From NCBI GenBank assembly GCA_963700865.1, contig CAVOZC010000016.1:62001-126000 (forward strand): a stretch of DNA of 64,000 nucleotides. Direction: 5' to 3'. This document shows positions 48,453 through 59,939 of the stretch, piece after piece; the stretch's first letter is position 1, and every line of letters begins with the position of its first letter. Source of the DNA: CAVOGJ01 sp963700865 (GTDB lineage Bacteria > Planctomycetota > Planctomycetia > Pirellulales > Pirellulaceae). A program made the position numbers and the translations under genes. The notes beneath the pieces were generated by a model. The model made no database searches. It saw only the letters and a program-made list of their open reading frames with translations, and was not told the origin of the DNA.

Positions 48453-51400
48453 ATGCCGCCGGAATTTCGTACGTTGCTGCAGCAAGGACGGCTGTTTGTC
48501 CACGAGGCGTTCGGCAATCTGCGGATGATGATCGAGGCCGACGCAACCAACGCGCGCGGCGCCTCATCCGACCTGACCCAGCTCGAGGAACGCATTCTGA
48601 TGAGTGCGTCGCCGATCGCCATGCCGCCCGACGCCGGGGGCGGCGTCGAACCTACCGAGCTCGACAACTCGCTGAATGCCGAGTCGCTCGACGGCTCACC
48701 TTTGGGGCCTACCGCGGACCAGTCGACCGACGACGCTCACACTCGGTTGGAGGTGATTTTCGTTGACGCGTCCGTGGAAGATCGCGAGAAACTATTGGCG
48801 CTGGAAGGACTCCGTACCGACGCCCACGTGCGTTTCCAACTCTACGAGATCGCGAACGACGAGGATGGTGTCGAACGCATCTCGGAAGTTCTGGCCGGAC
48901 TCGACCAAGTCGCCTCCCTCCACGTGGTGGCTCACGGAAACGACGGCTCCTTGCAATTGGGCACTGCTGTTCTCGACCAGTCCAGCTTGCCGGCTTACGC
49001 GGCTCAGATCACCGGCTGGCAGGATGCCCTGACCGCCGACGCCGACTTGCTCTTCTACGGCTGTGATTTGGCCGCAACTGCCGCGGGTCGCGATTTCGTC
49101 GATCAGCTCGGAGCCCTCGCACAAGCCGATGTCGCGGCCAGCGACGACGTGACGGGCCACGTGTCGCTCGGCGGAGATTGGGATTTCGAATACCTCTTCG
49201 GCACGTTCGATTCGCAGGTCGCGTATTCCACGTCAACGCAGGCACATTGGCTGGGAACGCTGCAAACGGTGGTGGTGACAACGACCGACGATGTGATCGA
49301 CGCGGCCGACCTCTCCACCATTGATGCCCTCCTGGCAGACCCGGGAGCCGATGGAGTCGTTTCGCTGCGGGAAGCGGTAATTGCCACGAACAATACCGGT
49401 GGAACCGATGAGATCCTGCTGGGCGTGGGGATTTTTGGTCGGTCGATCGGTGGCAAGGATGATTTGTCGGCGAAAGGCGACTTGGACATTCAGGGTGATC
49501 TGGTCATCCGTGGCGCTAGCATGCGCGACACGATTATCGACGCGGAATTCAAGGATCGAGTTTTCGACATCGCCGCGGGCGTCGAGCTGAGCCTGAGCGA
49601 CTTGACGGTGACCCGTGGTTTTGTCGCTGGCGAAGATGGCGGCGGTATTCGGATGGACGGAGGACGACTGGTCCTCAATCGTGTCTGGGTCGAGGGCAAC
49701 GAGGCAAATAAGGACGGCGGGGCGATTTTTAATAACGGTGGCGAGATCGACTTCACGGACGTCATGTTGCGGAACAACCTGGCGTATGACAAGGGCGGTG
49801 CCATCTTCAACGCTGGTACCGCGAGCCTGGTCAATGTCACCATCGCGGGCAATCAGGCCGACAAGGGGGGCGGCATCAATCACGAAGGGGGTGGGTCGCT
49901 GTTGACGATGGTAAATGTGACGATCAGTGGCAACGATTCGTGGAGCGAGGGGGGCGGCTTGCTTGCCAGTCGACCCGTGACCGCGACGAACGTCACGATC
50001 GCCAACAATACGTCGGGCAAGGACGGAGCCGGCGTAGACATTCACGGAGCTAACGGCAGTTTGACCCTTTACAATTCCATCTTGTCAAACAACCTGGCGG
50101 CGGGTGTCGCCGCCAATGCCGAGGGGCCCGTGACGTCGCTTGGCTTCAATATCGATGATGACGGGACGGCCGGACTGACACAGGGGACCGACCTCTCCAA
50201 CGTCGACCCGCTGCTCGACGTGCTGGCGGACAACGGGGGCTTCGTCCAGACACATGCCCTGCTGGCGGGCAGTGTGGCCATTGATTTAGGGGGGACGGCC
50301 GGTCCTGCCCTGGACGCGCGGCATCAGGGCCGTAACGGGATCGCCGATATCGGCGCGTACGAATCCGATTTCACGCCCTCCGTCCTCTTCTGGTCGGACC
50401 GGACGGACAACGTGCTCAGGCGATCGCATGCCGACGGCAGCGGCTATCAGACGATCGTGACGGGACTGAATGATCCGGTGGGAGTAGCGGTCGACTTGAG
50501 TGGCGGCAAGATCTATTGGGCCGATTCGGCCGCCAAGACGGTCAATCGAGCGAACCTGGATGGCACCGGTCAGGAGGTGCTCTACACCGTGAGCGGGTCA
50601 ACCCGCGCCCGTATGGCATGGATGTCGATCCGCAAAATGGCAAGCTGTATGTGGTGGTGATCGATACGTCGTTCGTTACTCCTAGTCCACGGGTCGTCGT
50701 CAGCAATCTGGATGGAAGTGGCCAGATCAACCTGCCGATTGCCGACCTGGGTACGCCCGGGGACATCGTCGTCGATGAGGCGAGCGGCCAGATCTTCTGG
50801 ACCGACTATTTCGGCAAGCGGATCCAGGCGGCTCGTCTGGATGGCTCCAATGTCACGACGATCTCCAGCGGCTTCACGCACGGGCCAGTGGCCATTGATA
50901 TCGACAAGTCCAATGGACTGCTCTACTGGACGACGTCTCCCTTTCCCAGTGGAACGGGCAGCCTCTATCGTGCCAATCTGGATGGCTCGAATCGTCAGAT
51001 ACTCACTGAGCCGATCAATTCCTCGAAGGGAATCACGATCGATGATGACGGCGACATGATCTGGAGCGAGGCCGACCGCATCCGCCGCTTTGACACGACG
51101 ACCACCAATTTTTCCGACCTGGCAGCTTCGCAAAATGGTCCCTTCGACGTCGAAGTCGCGTCGCTGAATACCAATCGGCGACCAACGGTGAACGACGAAT
51201 CGTACGTGGTCGACAAGAACACACCCCTGACCGTCAACGTCGCGGCTGGCGTGCTGGCCAACGATAGCGATCCCGATGGCGATTCGCTGACGATCGTTTC
51301 CGCTTCGGCCCTGTTCGGAAGCATTGTCATGCAGCCGGACGGAAGCTTCACGTATACGCCCAAAGCCGACTTTGTCGGCACCGACGTGGTGCTCTACAAG

Positions 51401-54400
51401 GTCAGCGATAGCCAGGGGAGTTTTGACTTTGGCAACGCCTATTTTGACGTGCAATACACGAATGACGCACCCGAGTTGGATGCGACGTCGGCATTTGCTT
51501 TGACCAATGTGGTCGCGGGAAACACGAAGCCGGCCGGAAACACCGTGGCCAGCTTGTTGCAGTCTCGCCCGGGAGCCGCCTCCGATAACGACGGCGATCC
51601 CTTGGGAATCGCGGTCGTGGCGGTCGATGACCAATTCGGGATCTGGGAATACTCGCTCGACGGGAGCAACACCTGGACGAGCTTCGCGGCGAGCGGCGTA
51701 TCCGACGATGGGACGCCCGAACCGACGCAGGCCGTGCTGCTGGACGCGAATGCCCGCGTCCGCTTTGTCCCGAACGGTGGCTACGTCGGTAACGCCGGCA
51801 ATCTCGCGTTTGTGGCTTGGGACCAGTCACAAGGCGTCAACGGCAACACGAACGTTGATACGTCGTACACGCTCGACGGGGCCTTCAGCGCCGTCGTTGG
51901 TGAAGCCACCTTGGAAGTCGAGTCACCCTGGGGCGTCGACGTGGACGTGCCCGCGGGCGGGCCCATCATGCTCGATGCCGGTACAAGTACGTCGTTTTCA
52001 GTGGCCGGGGCCAACCCAATTACCGTGAGCGACGGGACGCCCGCGAATGCCCTGCTGCGATTGGAACTCACCGTACAACACGGCACCCTGACACTGGCCG
52101 GAACGGCAGGAATCACGTTCGAGACGGGGGCGGCGACATCGGCCCAGATGATCATCATCGGGACGGAATCAGCCCTGAATGCGGCACTCGATGGACTGAG
52201 CTATCAACCCGGTGCGGGTTACACGGGCGGTGACCAACTCGATTTGACGGTCGACGTACATGCGAATCGCGTCGGCCGATTCGAGTTTGACTCGGCCGGC
52301 ACGCTGGGGGTCGACGCGGAGGGAAATCTGGACGCCGCCGTGGACGCCAGTGTGGTCGCGATCGCTGATGCGAATCGCGGGCCGGTTGTCCGCCTGGATG
52401 GCACCAACAGCCTGGTGATTCCGAGTGATTTCGGGCAACCGCCAAGTATTACGGTCGCCACCTGGATGCGGCTGAATACGGCCAACGACGCGGGACGCAA
52501 CATCGTCACGATTGGTGACGGAGTGAAACTGGAAGTTGGCCCGGATGGCAAGCTCGCGGGCATCGTGCGGGATGGCGCTACACAACTGATCATGTCGAAC
52601 CAGTCACTCGTCGGCATGGGTTGGCACCACGTGGCGTTCGCCGTTGATACGACGTCGAGCACCATGACTCTCTATATCGACGGGATCGAAGTTGCCAGTG
52701 GTGCGTACTCGGGAACGATCAACTACGCTTCAGGCACGACCGTGATGGGTGCCACATCGCCAGGCCTGCCCACCGGTATGATCGGCCGGCTGGACGACTT
52801 GATGGTCTACACGCGGGCTCTCGCGCAAAGCGAAGTGCGCGAAGTGTTCCTCGGCGCCAGTGAGGATTTTGCCTCGGTCTCCTTCGAGGTGATTGGCAGG
52901 CCGCAAGTCGTCGATGATGCCTTCGATGTGCCCGTAGGAGGTTCTCTGAATCTGGACATTCTCGGCAATGACGTGCCGCTCGACGCAGGGCTGGATATCA
53001 CATCGGGGCAAATCGTCGCCGGACCCGCTCACGGAACAGTCACTTGGGAGGCCGACGGCACAATTACGTACACCCATGATGGCTCGACGCAGCTGAGCGA
53101 CTCCTTTTCCTATACGGTGGCGGACATGGACGGGGATGTATCCTTCACCGCGACCGTGACCCTGACGATGCTCACCCAGGCACCGACCGACATCCTGCTC
53201 TCGAATGCGACGATCGACGAGAATACGGACACAACGGGCGGCACCAATGTTGGCGTGTTGTCGGCGGTCGACAGCGATCTGGTCAACGCGCACAACTGGT
53301 CCATCGTGGGCGGCGCGGATGCCGGTCTCTTTCAAATCGATGCCGGGACGGGCGACACCCTGGTGATCGATGCGGGGCTAATCGATTTTGAAGCCCAGGC
53401 TACGTATGAAGTGGTCGTGCGCGCTATCGACGCCTACGGCAACGTGTGCGACAAGTCACTCACGATCAGTGTAAATGACATGAACGAGGCCCCAGCGCTG
53501 ACGCTGACGAACATCGTGGGCACGCTGGCGGAAGGGACCGATACGAGTACGGCCCTTCGCGTGGCCGATCTCGTGATCAGTGATGATGGGCTGGGCACGA
53601 ATGGCCTCGGCCTGAGTGGCGCGGACGCCGCTGTCTTCGAGATCGTGGGGAACCAGTTGCGGCTACGAGCCGGCACGGTACTCGACTTTGAAACCCAGAG
53701 TAGTTACGCGGTGGACGTGGTGGTGACCGACACGGTCACCGGACTGGGCGACACGGCAAGCTACCTGCTAACGGTCAGCGATGTGAACGAGGCGCCGGCG
53801 CTGACGCTGACGAACGTCGTGGGCACGCTGGCGGAAGGGACCGATACGAGTACGGCCCTTCGCGTGGCCGATCTCGTGATCAGTGATGATGGGCTGGGCA
53901 CGAATGGCCTCGGCCTGAGTGGCGCGGACGCCGCTGTCTTCGAGATCGTGGGGAACCAGTTGCGGCTACGAGCCGGCACGGTACTCGACTTTGAAACCCA
54001 GAGTAGTTACGCGGTGGACGTGGTGGTGACCGACACGGTCACCGGACTGGGCGACACGGCAAGCTACCTGCTAACGGTCAGCGATGTGAACGAGGCGCCG
54101 GCGCTGACGCTGACGAACGTCGTGGGCACGCTGGCGGAAGGGACCGATACGAGTACGGCCCTTCGCGTGGCCGATCTCGTGATCAGTGATGATGGGCTGG
54201 GCACGAATGGCCTCGGCCTGAGTGGCGCGGACGCCGCTGTCTTCGAGATCGTGGGGAACCAGTTGCGGCTACGAGCCGGCACGGTACTCGACTTTGAAAC
54301 CCAGAGTAGTTACGCGGTGGACGTGGTGGTGACCGACACGGTCACCGGACTGGGCGACACGGCAAGCTACCTGCTAACGGTCAGCGATGTGAACGAGGCG

Positions 54401-55963
54401 CCGGCGCTGACGCTGACGAACATCGTGGGCACGCTGGCGGAAGGGACCGATACGAGTACGGCCCTTCGCGTGGCCGATCTCGTGATCAGTGATGATGGGC
54501 TGGGCACGAATGGCCTCGGCCTGAGTGGCGCGGACGCCGCTGTCTTCGAGATCGTGGGGAACCAGTTGCGGCTACGAGCCGGTACGGTACTCGACTTTGA
54601 AACCCAGAGTAGTTACGCGGTGGACGTGGTGGTGACCGACACGGTCACGGGACTGGGCGACACGGCGAGTTACCTGTTAACGGTGGGCGACGCGAACGAG
54701 GCGCCCTTTGTCCGCGGAACGAACAAGCTGACGCTCGTCGAGGACGCCGCGGAGACGATCGTCGATTTAACAAGCTGGTTCGGTGATCCGGATGGATCGG
54801 ACGGCGATTTAACGTATCAGATCAAGGAGGATCATACAGCGGGATTGTTCAAGAAACTGGCGGTTGATCAGCAAGCGAACACTCTGAAGCTGACACTCCA
54901 GCCGGACAGGAATGGATCCGGCACTGTAGTGATCTCCGCAACGGACGCGGCGGGGTTGGCTGTCGAAAAGAGCATCACGATTGACGTGACACCAGCAAAC
55001 GATACCGTGCGGATCAATGATCAATCGGTTACGGTTTTCGGTTCAGACCCGGTTCGTGGTCCAATCATCTCTCAATCGGTTGACGCGGATGGGGAAGCCT
55101 TGACGGTGCAACTCGTCAACGCGCCCAGCCACGGTCGCGTCACACTCCGCGCGGATGGGACGTACGAGTTCATTCCCGATGCTGGCTTTACGGGGACGGA
55201 TTCATTTTCTGTCCTCGTTGACGATGGAGTCAGTCCCAGCAACGTGGCTACCATTCAGTTAGCCATCCAGGCGTTTTCACTGCCTTTGCTGCCTACGACG
55301 GCGGACGCGACAGCGGAGACGTCCCCAAAACCGACGAGCGATACGGCGAGCGACCAGGACGCGATCAATTTGTTAGGTGTCGTGGCACCAACGTCGTCGG
55401 AGAATGATGACGATTTAGAAGGATATGTTCCGCAACGCCGCCATACCAATGAGGCGTTCGACCGCGAATCAGGGAGCGGTGATTTGGTGTTGGTGATGGA
55501 GCGTCAAGCTGCCGAACTGGAAGCCATTCGCGAGCTTACCGATGCGACGGGCACTCGACCCGATGTCCTTTCTTACGCAACCGTTTCGATCGTGACGCTG
55601 AACAGTTTTAGCAATCAGACGGCCAGCGAAGTGTTCGCCGCGATCATGGGGCCGGGTGACATGTGGCACGAACTGGACGCGTTCCAAGACGCGATGGGTA
55701 CGAAGCTATCCATGGAAGAAATGGTCGTCGGATCGATTGGCACGCTATCGAGCAGTCTGGTGGTGGGTTACGTGATCTGGGTGGTGCGCAGCGGACTGCT
55801 ACTTTCCAGCGTCGTGGCCTCGATGCCGGCTTGGACCCTGATTGACCCTACGGTCATCATGACCGTATCGGATGGCGATGACGAGGAGGATGGCGAGTCG
55901 CTCACCGACATCGTCCAAGATGCCCAGACGAACGATGCGGCGGCGCAGGCCGTGCATTCGTAA
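48453..55963 (+). CDS. Giant LEPR-XLL/DUF4347 adhesin-like protein, frame break at about 50605
   Basis: About 2500 aa. Start ATG 48453 has GGAGAGGG 5 bases upstream. Order: short N-terminus with LEERILMSASP (about 44-54), an LEPR-XLL-like motif; DUF4347 (about 98-245; HVVAHG and LLFYGCDLA); a repetitive beta-helix (GGAIFNNGG, NVTIAGNQADKGGG) ending in a choice-of-anchor-Q-like IADIGAYE; a YWTD-like propeller (KIYWADSAAKTVNRANLDG); a tandem-95/cadherin-like domain; LamG (ITVATWMRLN to RLDDLMVYTRAL); VCBS-like and cadherin-like repeats, four of them almost identical; and a C-terminal part with a hydrophobic segment (SSLVVGYVIWVVRSGLLLSSV). Removing GC at 50605-50608 joins the frames. Most likely a surface adhesin exported by the neighbouring genes. 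Confidence 0.88.
53485..54696 (+). repeat. Four tandem 303-bp in-frame repeats
   Basis: Units start near 53485, 53788, 54091 and 54394. Each encodes 101 aa of a cadherin-like domain (ALTLTN-x-VGTLAEGTDT ... DVVVTDTVTGLGDTASYLL). The copies differ at only a handful of bases, for example aacatc/aacgtc and ggcacg/ggtacg, which implies recent expansion or gene conversion. Confidence 0.95.
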
Positions 55964-55983
55964 TCCATGAGAAGGCTCAACGA

Positions 55984-58528
55984 ATGAAGATATTATCCCC
56001 CCACACACGGATCGCGGCAGGACTCTCGGGCGCCGTCGTTGCCATTTTATGCTGCGCCAGCCTGATCGGATTGCTGCCCAATATGGAAGATAGCGAGGCG
56101 CAGGCGCGGGCGGAATTGTGTGAAACGACGGCTCTCACAAGTTCTGCCTTGCTGGTGCGGGGCGACTTTCAAGGCATGTCGCAAATTCTCGCTGCCCTCG
56201 TGGACCGCAACCCGGATATTCTCTCGATTGGCGTACGCCGACCCGATGGCCGATTGTTCAGCTCGACCGGCGAACACGAGGCTGACTGGCTGCCCCTCGC
56301 AAACGGAAAATCGACCGCGGAACAGATGCAAGTGCCGTTGTACCGAAGTGGCACAGACAAATGGGGGACGATCGAGGTCCACTTTCGGCCCCTGCGTGGC
56401 CCCGGTTGGTACGGCTGGTTGCGATCCCGACCCGTGTTGCTGATGTCGGGTATGTCGAGCGCGTGCTTTCTGCTCTTCTCGTACATTTTGCGGTTGGTGC
56501 TCAAGCACCTGGACCCCTCCAAAGCCGTGCCGCGTCGAGTTCGCGACGCGCTCGATAACCTGGCGGAAGGTCTGTTGATCGTGGATACTCGCGAAACGGT
56601 ATTACTCGCGAATACGGCCTTTGCGTCCGCCGTGGGAAGTCGCGCCGAGGACTTAATTGGACGGAGAGTCAGATCGTTTGGTTTGAAATTGGTTGCAGCC
56701 GGGGGATTGCCTCGCGAAACGCCTTGGTGTCGAGCCCTTAGTGAAGGAAAACCGATCTCCGACACGCGGATGGAAATGGTGGACCCTCACGGCGAATCTC
56801 GAAAGTTCAGTATCAATTGCTCGCCACTCCTCGGGCATCATGGCAAATATTCAGGAGTCATGATTACGTTCGATGATGTCACGGAACTCGAAGAAAAGAC
56901 GGTGCAACTTGGTGCGGCCCGAGATGCGGCGGAGGCTGCGAATCGGGCCAAGAGCGATTTTCTGGCCAACATGAGCCACGAGATTCGCACACCCATGAAT
57001 GCGATATTGGGATTCACCGACGTGCTGCGCCGCGGGATGGAAGAGAATCCGGAACGGCGGATGGAGTATCTCAACACCATCCATTCCAGTGGGAACCACT
57101 TGATCGAGTTGATCAACGATATTCTGGATTCTCTCAAAGATCGAGGCCGGCCGACTGGAAATGGAAATTACCGATTGCGAGCCCCATCAATTGGTGGCGG
57201 ATGTGATGAGTGTGCTGCAAGTCCGCGCTGACGAGAAAGCGCTGCAGTTTGATTTTCGCATTCAGGGCAGGATACCCTCGGTGATCAAGTCCGATCCAAC
57301 ACGCTTGCGACAGGTGCTGATCAATCTGGTGGGTAATGCCGTCAAGTTCTGTCAACAAGGCAAGGTTGAGGTCATCTGTCGGTTGGAAGGCGAACACCGG
57401 ATTCGGTTTGATGTGGTTGATACCGGTATTGGTATGGACGCGGAGCAGATCACGCATATCTTTGATCCGTTTCGTCAAGCCAACTCGTCGGTGACACGGC
57501 AATTCGGTGGCACAGGTTTAGGACTCTCGATCAGCAAACGATTTGTCGAGGCGCTGAACGGGGAAATTGTCGTCCACAGTGCGATGGGGGCTGGAAGTAC
57601 ATTCAGTGTCCTGCTCCCCTGCCACGCCGCGGAAGGGTGTGATTTGATCGATCAGGAACATGCCATGACGCTGATCGCTAACCGTCGACAGCAGGGGAAG
57701 CAGACCCAAAATTGCAAGATTCGTCCAGCCAAGGTGCTGCTTGTCGACGATGGCGAGACAAACCGGAACCTCGTTCGCATCGTGCTCACGCGGTTAGGAC
57801 TGGAGGTCGAGGAGGCGGAAAATGGGGAACTCGCCGTCGCCCAGGCCTTGGCCGGCGATTTTGATCTCGTGCTGATGGACATGCAAATGCCGGTCATGGA
57901 TGGCTATACGGCCGCGACATTACTCAGGGAGCAGGGATTCGACCGACCCATCATCGCCCTTACCGCCAATGCCATGCAGGGCGACGAAGAACGGTGCCAG
58001 GAGGCCGGTTGTAGCGGATACCTGACCAAGCCGATTGACATGGACCGCATGATTGGCGTGCTCGGTGAGAAGCTTGGCTTTGACGAATCGTCCGGGCAGG
58101 GTCTCCCGGATATTGGATCGGCCGCCGATGTCCCCCCCTCGCGGCCGGTACCCAGCGATGCACCGTCGTTCCCCGCGGCCGAAGAGAAGGAAAGCGTCTT
58201 GCGTTCGACACTTCCCATCGACGACCCGGAATTTCGATCGATCGTTTGTCAGTTTGTCGAGATGATTGACGAAAAGCTGCTTCAAATGGAGTTAACGTGT
58301 GAACAGCAGCAGGGCGAGGCGCTGGCCGATCTGGCACATTGGCTGAAGGGTTCTGGCGGAACCGTCGGCTTTGCGGAATTCACCGCACCCGCCAGGCAGC
58401 TTGAGGAGGCAGCGCAGCAGGGCGATTTTTCACGTGCCCGGTGCTTGGTCGAGGAATTGCGGGCCCTGGCCGCACGGATGGAACATCCCGAACAATCGGC
58501 AGGGTTGCTGTCAGTTGCGTCTGCCTGA
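55984..58528 (+). CDS. Hybrid sensor histidine kinase with receiver and HPt domains, frame break at about 57130
   Basis: About 848 aa. TM1 (AAGLSGAVVAILCCASLIGLL) and TM2 (about 151-172) flank a periplasmic sensor of about 115 residues. A PAS-like region (185-300) is followed by HisKA with His332 in NMSHEIRTPMN, HATPase (NLVGNAVKF, DTGIGM, GGTGLGLSIS), a receiver domain (LLVDDGETN, phospho-Asp in LVLMDMQMPVMDG, LTANAMQ, TKPID) and an HPt domain (His in LAHWLKGSGGTVGF). Removing one T near 57129 restores LDLSKIEAGRLEM. It starts 21 bases after the adhesin gene and precedes the HD-GYP gene, so it may control adhesin export or surface attachment. Confidence 0.88.
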
Positions 58529-58641
58529 CCGGAACGCGAAATCGGTGCCAGACGTTTGGCAAATCGGATTCAGCTTTGGCGACCGTTGCGTCGATCACCC
58601 TTGCGGGAACCCCCTCGACGAGGATTTTGGAGCTTGAAGTG

Positions 58642-59901
58642 ATGACGACTAATAACTTGACTCCGGACGGGACGGCGGTCGCTGCCCCCCTGGCAACGGT
58701 CAAGCCGTCACTCGCAGACAAACCCGTCCAGGCGGTCCCCCTAGCCGCGCCGGCATTCCTGGAAGCAAAGGGGCTCTTTTCCGGCCACGATCTCAAGTTG
58801 TCCAAGATCATGATCGTGGATGACGAAAAGGTGAATGTGCTGACCGTGCGTCAGTACCTGATTCGCCAGGGCTACACAAACTTCGTCACCACCTGCGATT
58901 CGCGGGACGCCTTGGCGATGGTCCAATCCGAACATCCCGACTTGATTCTGCTCGACGTCAAGATGCCGCACGTCAGTGGACTCGACATCCTGGCCAAGTT
59001 GCAAGATTCGCCGAAAATGGAGTGCATCCCCGTCATTATCCTGACGGCGGCCACGGATCCTGAATTGAAACGCACGGCGTTGGACCTTGGGGCGACCGAT
59101 TTTCTCAATAAACCGATTGACCTGAGCGAGCTGATTCCTCGTGTTCGCAACGCATTGGTCGTAAAGTCTCACTTGGACCATCTGGCCCATCAAGCGGCCA
59201 AGCTGGAAGAACAAGTGCAACGACGTACTGCCGAGCTATCTCAATCGCGACAGCAGCTGATTCTCAGCCTGGCACGCGCCGCCGAGCATCGGGATAATGA
59301 GACGAGTAATCATGTCCTCCGCGTCGGCGCATTTGCGGGAGTGATCGCCCGGCAACTGAATTGGTCGGAACGATCGGCGAGAATGATTGAGCAGGCTGCC
59401 CAACTGCATGATGTCGGAAAAATCGCCATTCCTGACGCGATTCTCTTCAAACGAGGCCAACTCGATCCTCAAGAATACGCGATCGTGCGGAAGCACTGCA
59501 CGTTAGGTCGCGAGATTATCCAGCCCTTTTCGCCCGAACATACCCAGGTGTGGCGCAACCATACGCTGGCCGGTGAGCAGATCCTGCGACTTCCCAGTTC
59601 TCCCATGCTTACGATGGCAGCCCGTATCGCGCAAACGCATCATGAACATTGGGACGGCAACGGTTATCCGCTCGGCTTGGCGGGTACCGACATTCCCATC
59701 GAAGGGCGTATCACCGCCGTGGCGGATGTGTACGATGCCTTGGCGAGCGAGCGCCCCTATAAAGAAGCACTGCCGCGGGAACGGTGCTTTGCCATTATGG
59801 CGGAGAGCCGCGGGACCCAGTTCGACCCGCACATCCTGGATGCGTTCTTCGCCGGCGCGGAGGAAATCATTCGCGTGCAGATGAGTTTCGTGGACGTGTA
59901 A
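58642..59901 (+). CDS. Response regulator with HD-GYP domain (RpfG-like c-di-GMP phosphodiesterase)
   Basis: 419 aa from ATG 58642 (MTTNNLTPDGTAV), with GGAG about 10 bases upstream. A Pro/Ala-rich leader of about 50 residues precedes a receiver domain (IMIVDDEKVN, phospho-Asp in LILLDVKMP, Lys in LNKPIDLSE), a coiled linker, and the HD-GYP domain with QLHDVGKIAIPD, QTHHEHWDGNGYP and VADVYDAL. It probably hydrolyses cyclic di-GMP when phosphorylated, most plausibly by the hybrid kinase encoded 113 bases upstream. A role in switching between attachment and detachment fits the neighbouring adhesin. Confidence 0.9.
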   Translation: MTTNNLTPDGTAVAAPLATVKPSLADKPVQAVPLAAPAFLEAKGLFSGHDLKLSKIMIVDDEKVNVLTVRQYLIRQGYTNFVTTCDSRDALAMVQSEHPDLILLDVKMPHVSGLDILAKLQDSPKMECIPVIILTAATDPELKRTALDLGATDFLNKPIDLSELIPRVRNALVVKSHLDHLAHQAAKLEEQVQRRTAELSQSRQQLILSLARAAEHRDNETSNHVLRVGAFAGVIARQLNWSERSARMIEQAAQLHDVGKIAIPDAILFKRGQLDPQEYAIVRKHCTLGREIIQPFSPEHTQVWRNHTLAGEQILRLPSSPMLTMAARIAQTHHEHWDGNGYPLGLAGTDIPIEGRITAVADVYDALASERPYKEALPRERCFAIMAESRGTQFDPHILDAFFAGAEEIIRVQMSFVDV

Positions 59902-59939
59902 CCACATCCAGGGCCAGCGTCGCTCGCGTTACTGGCGGC

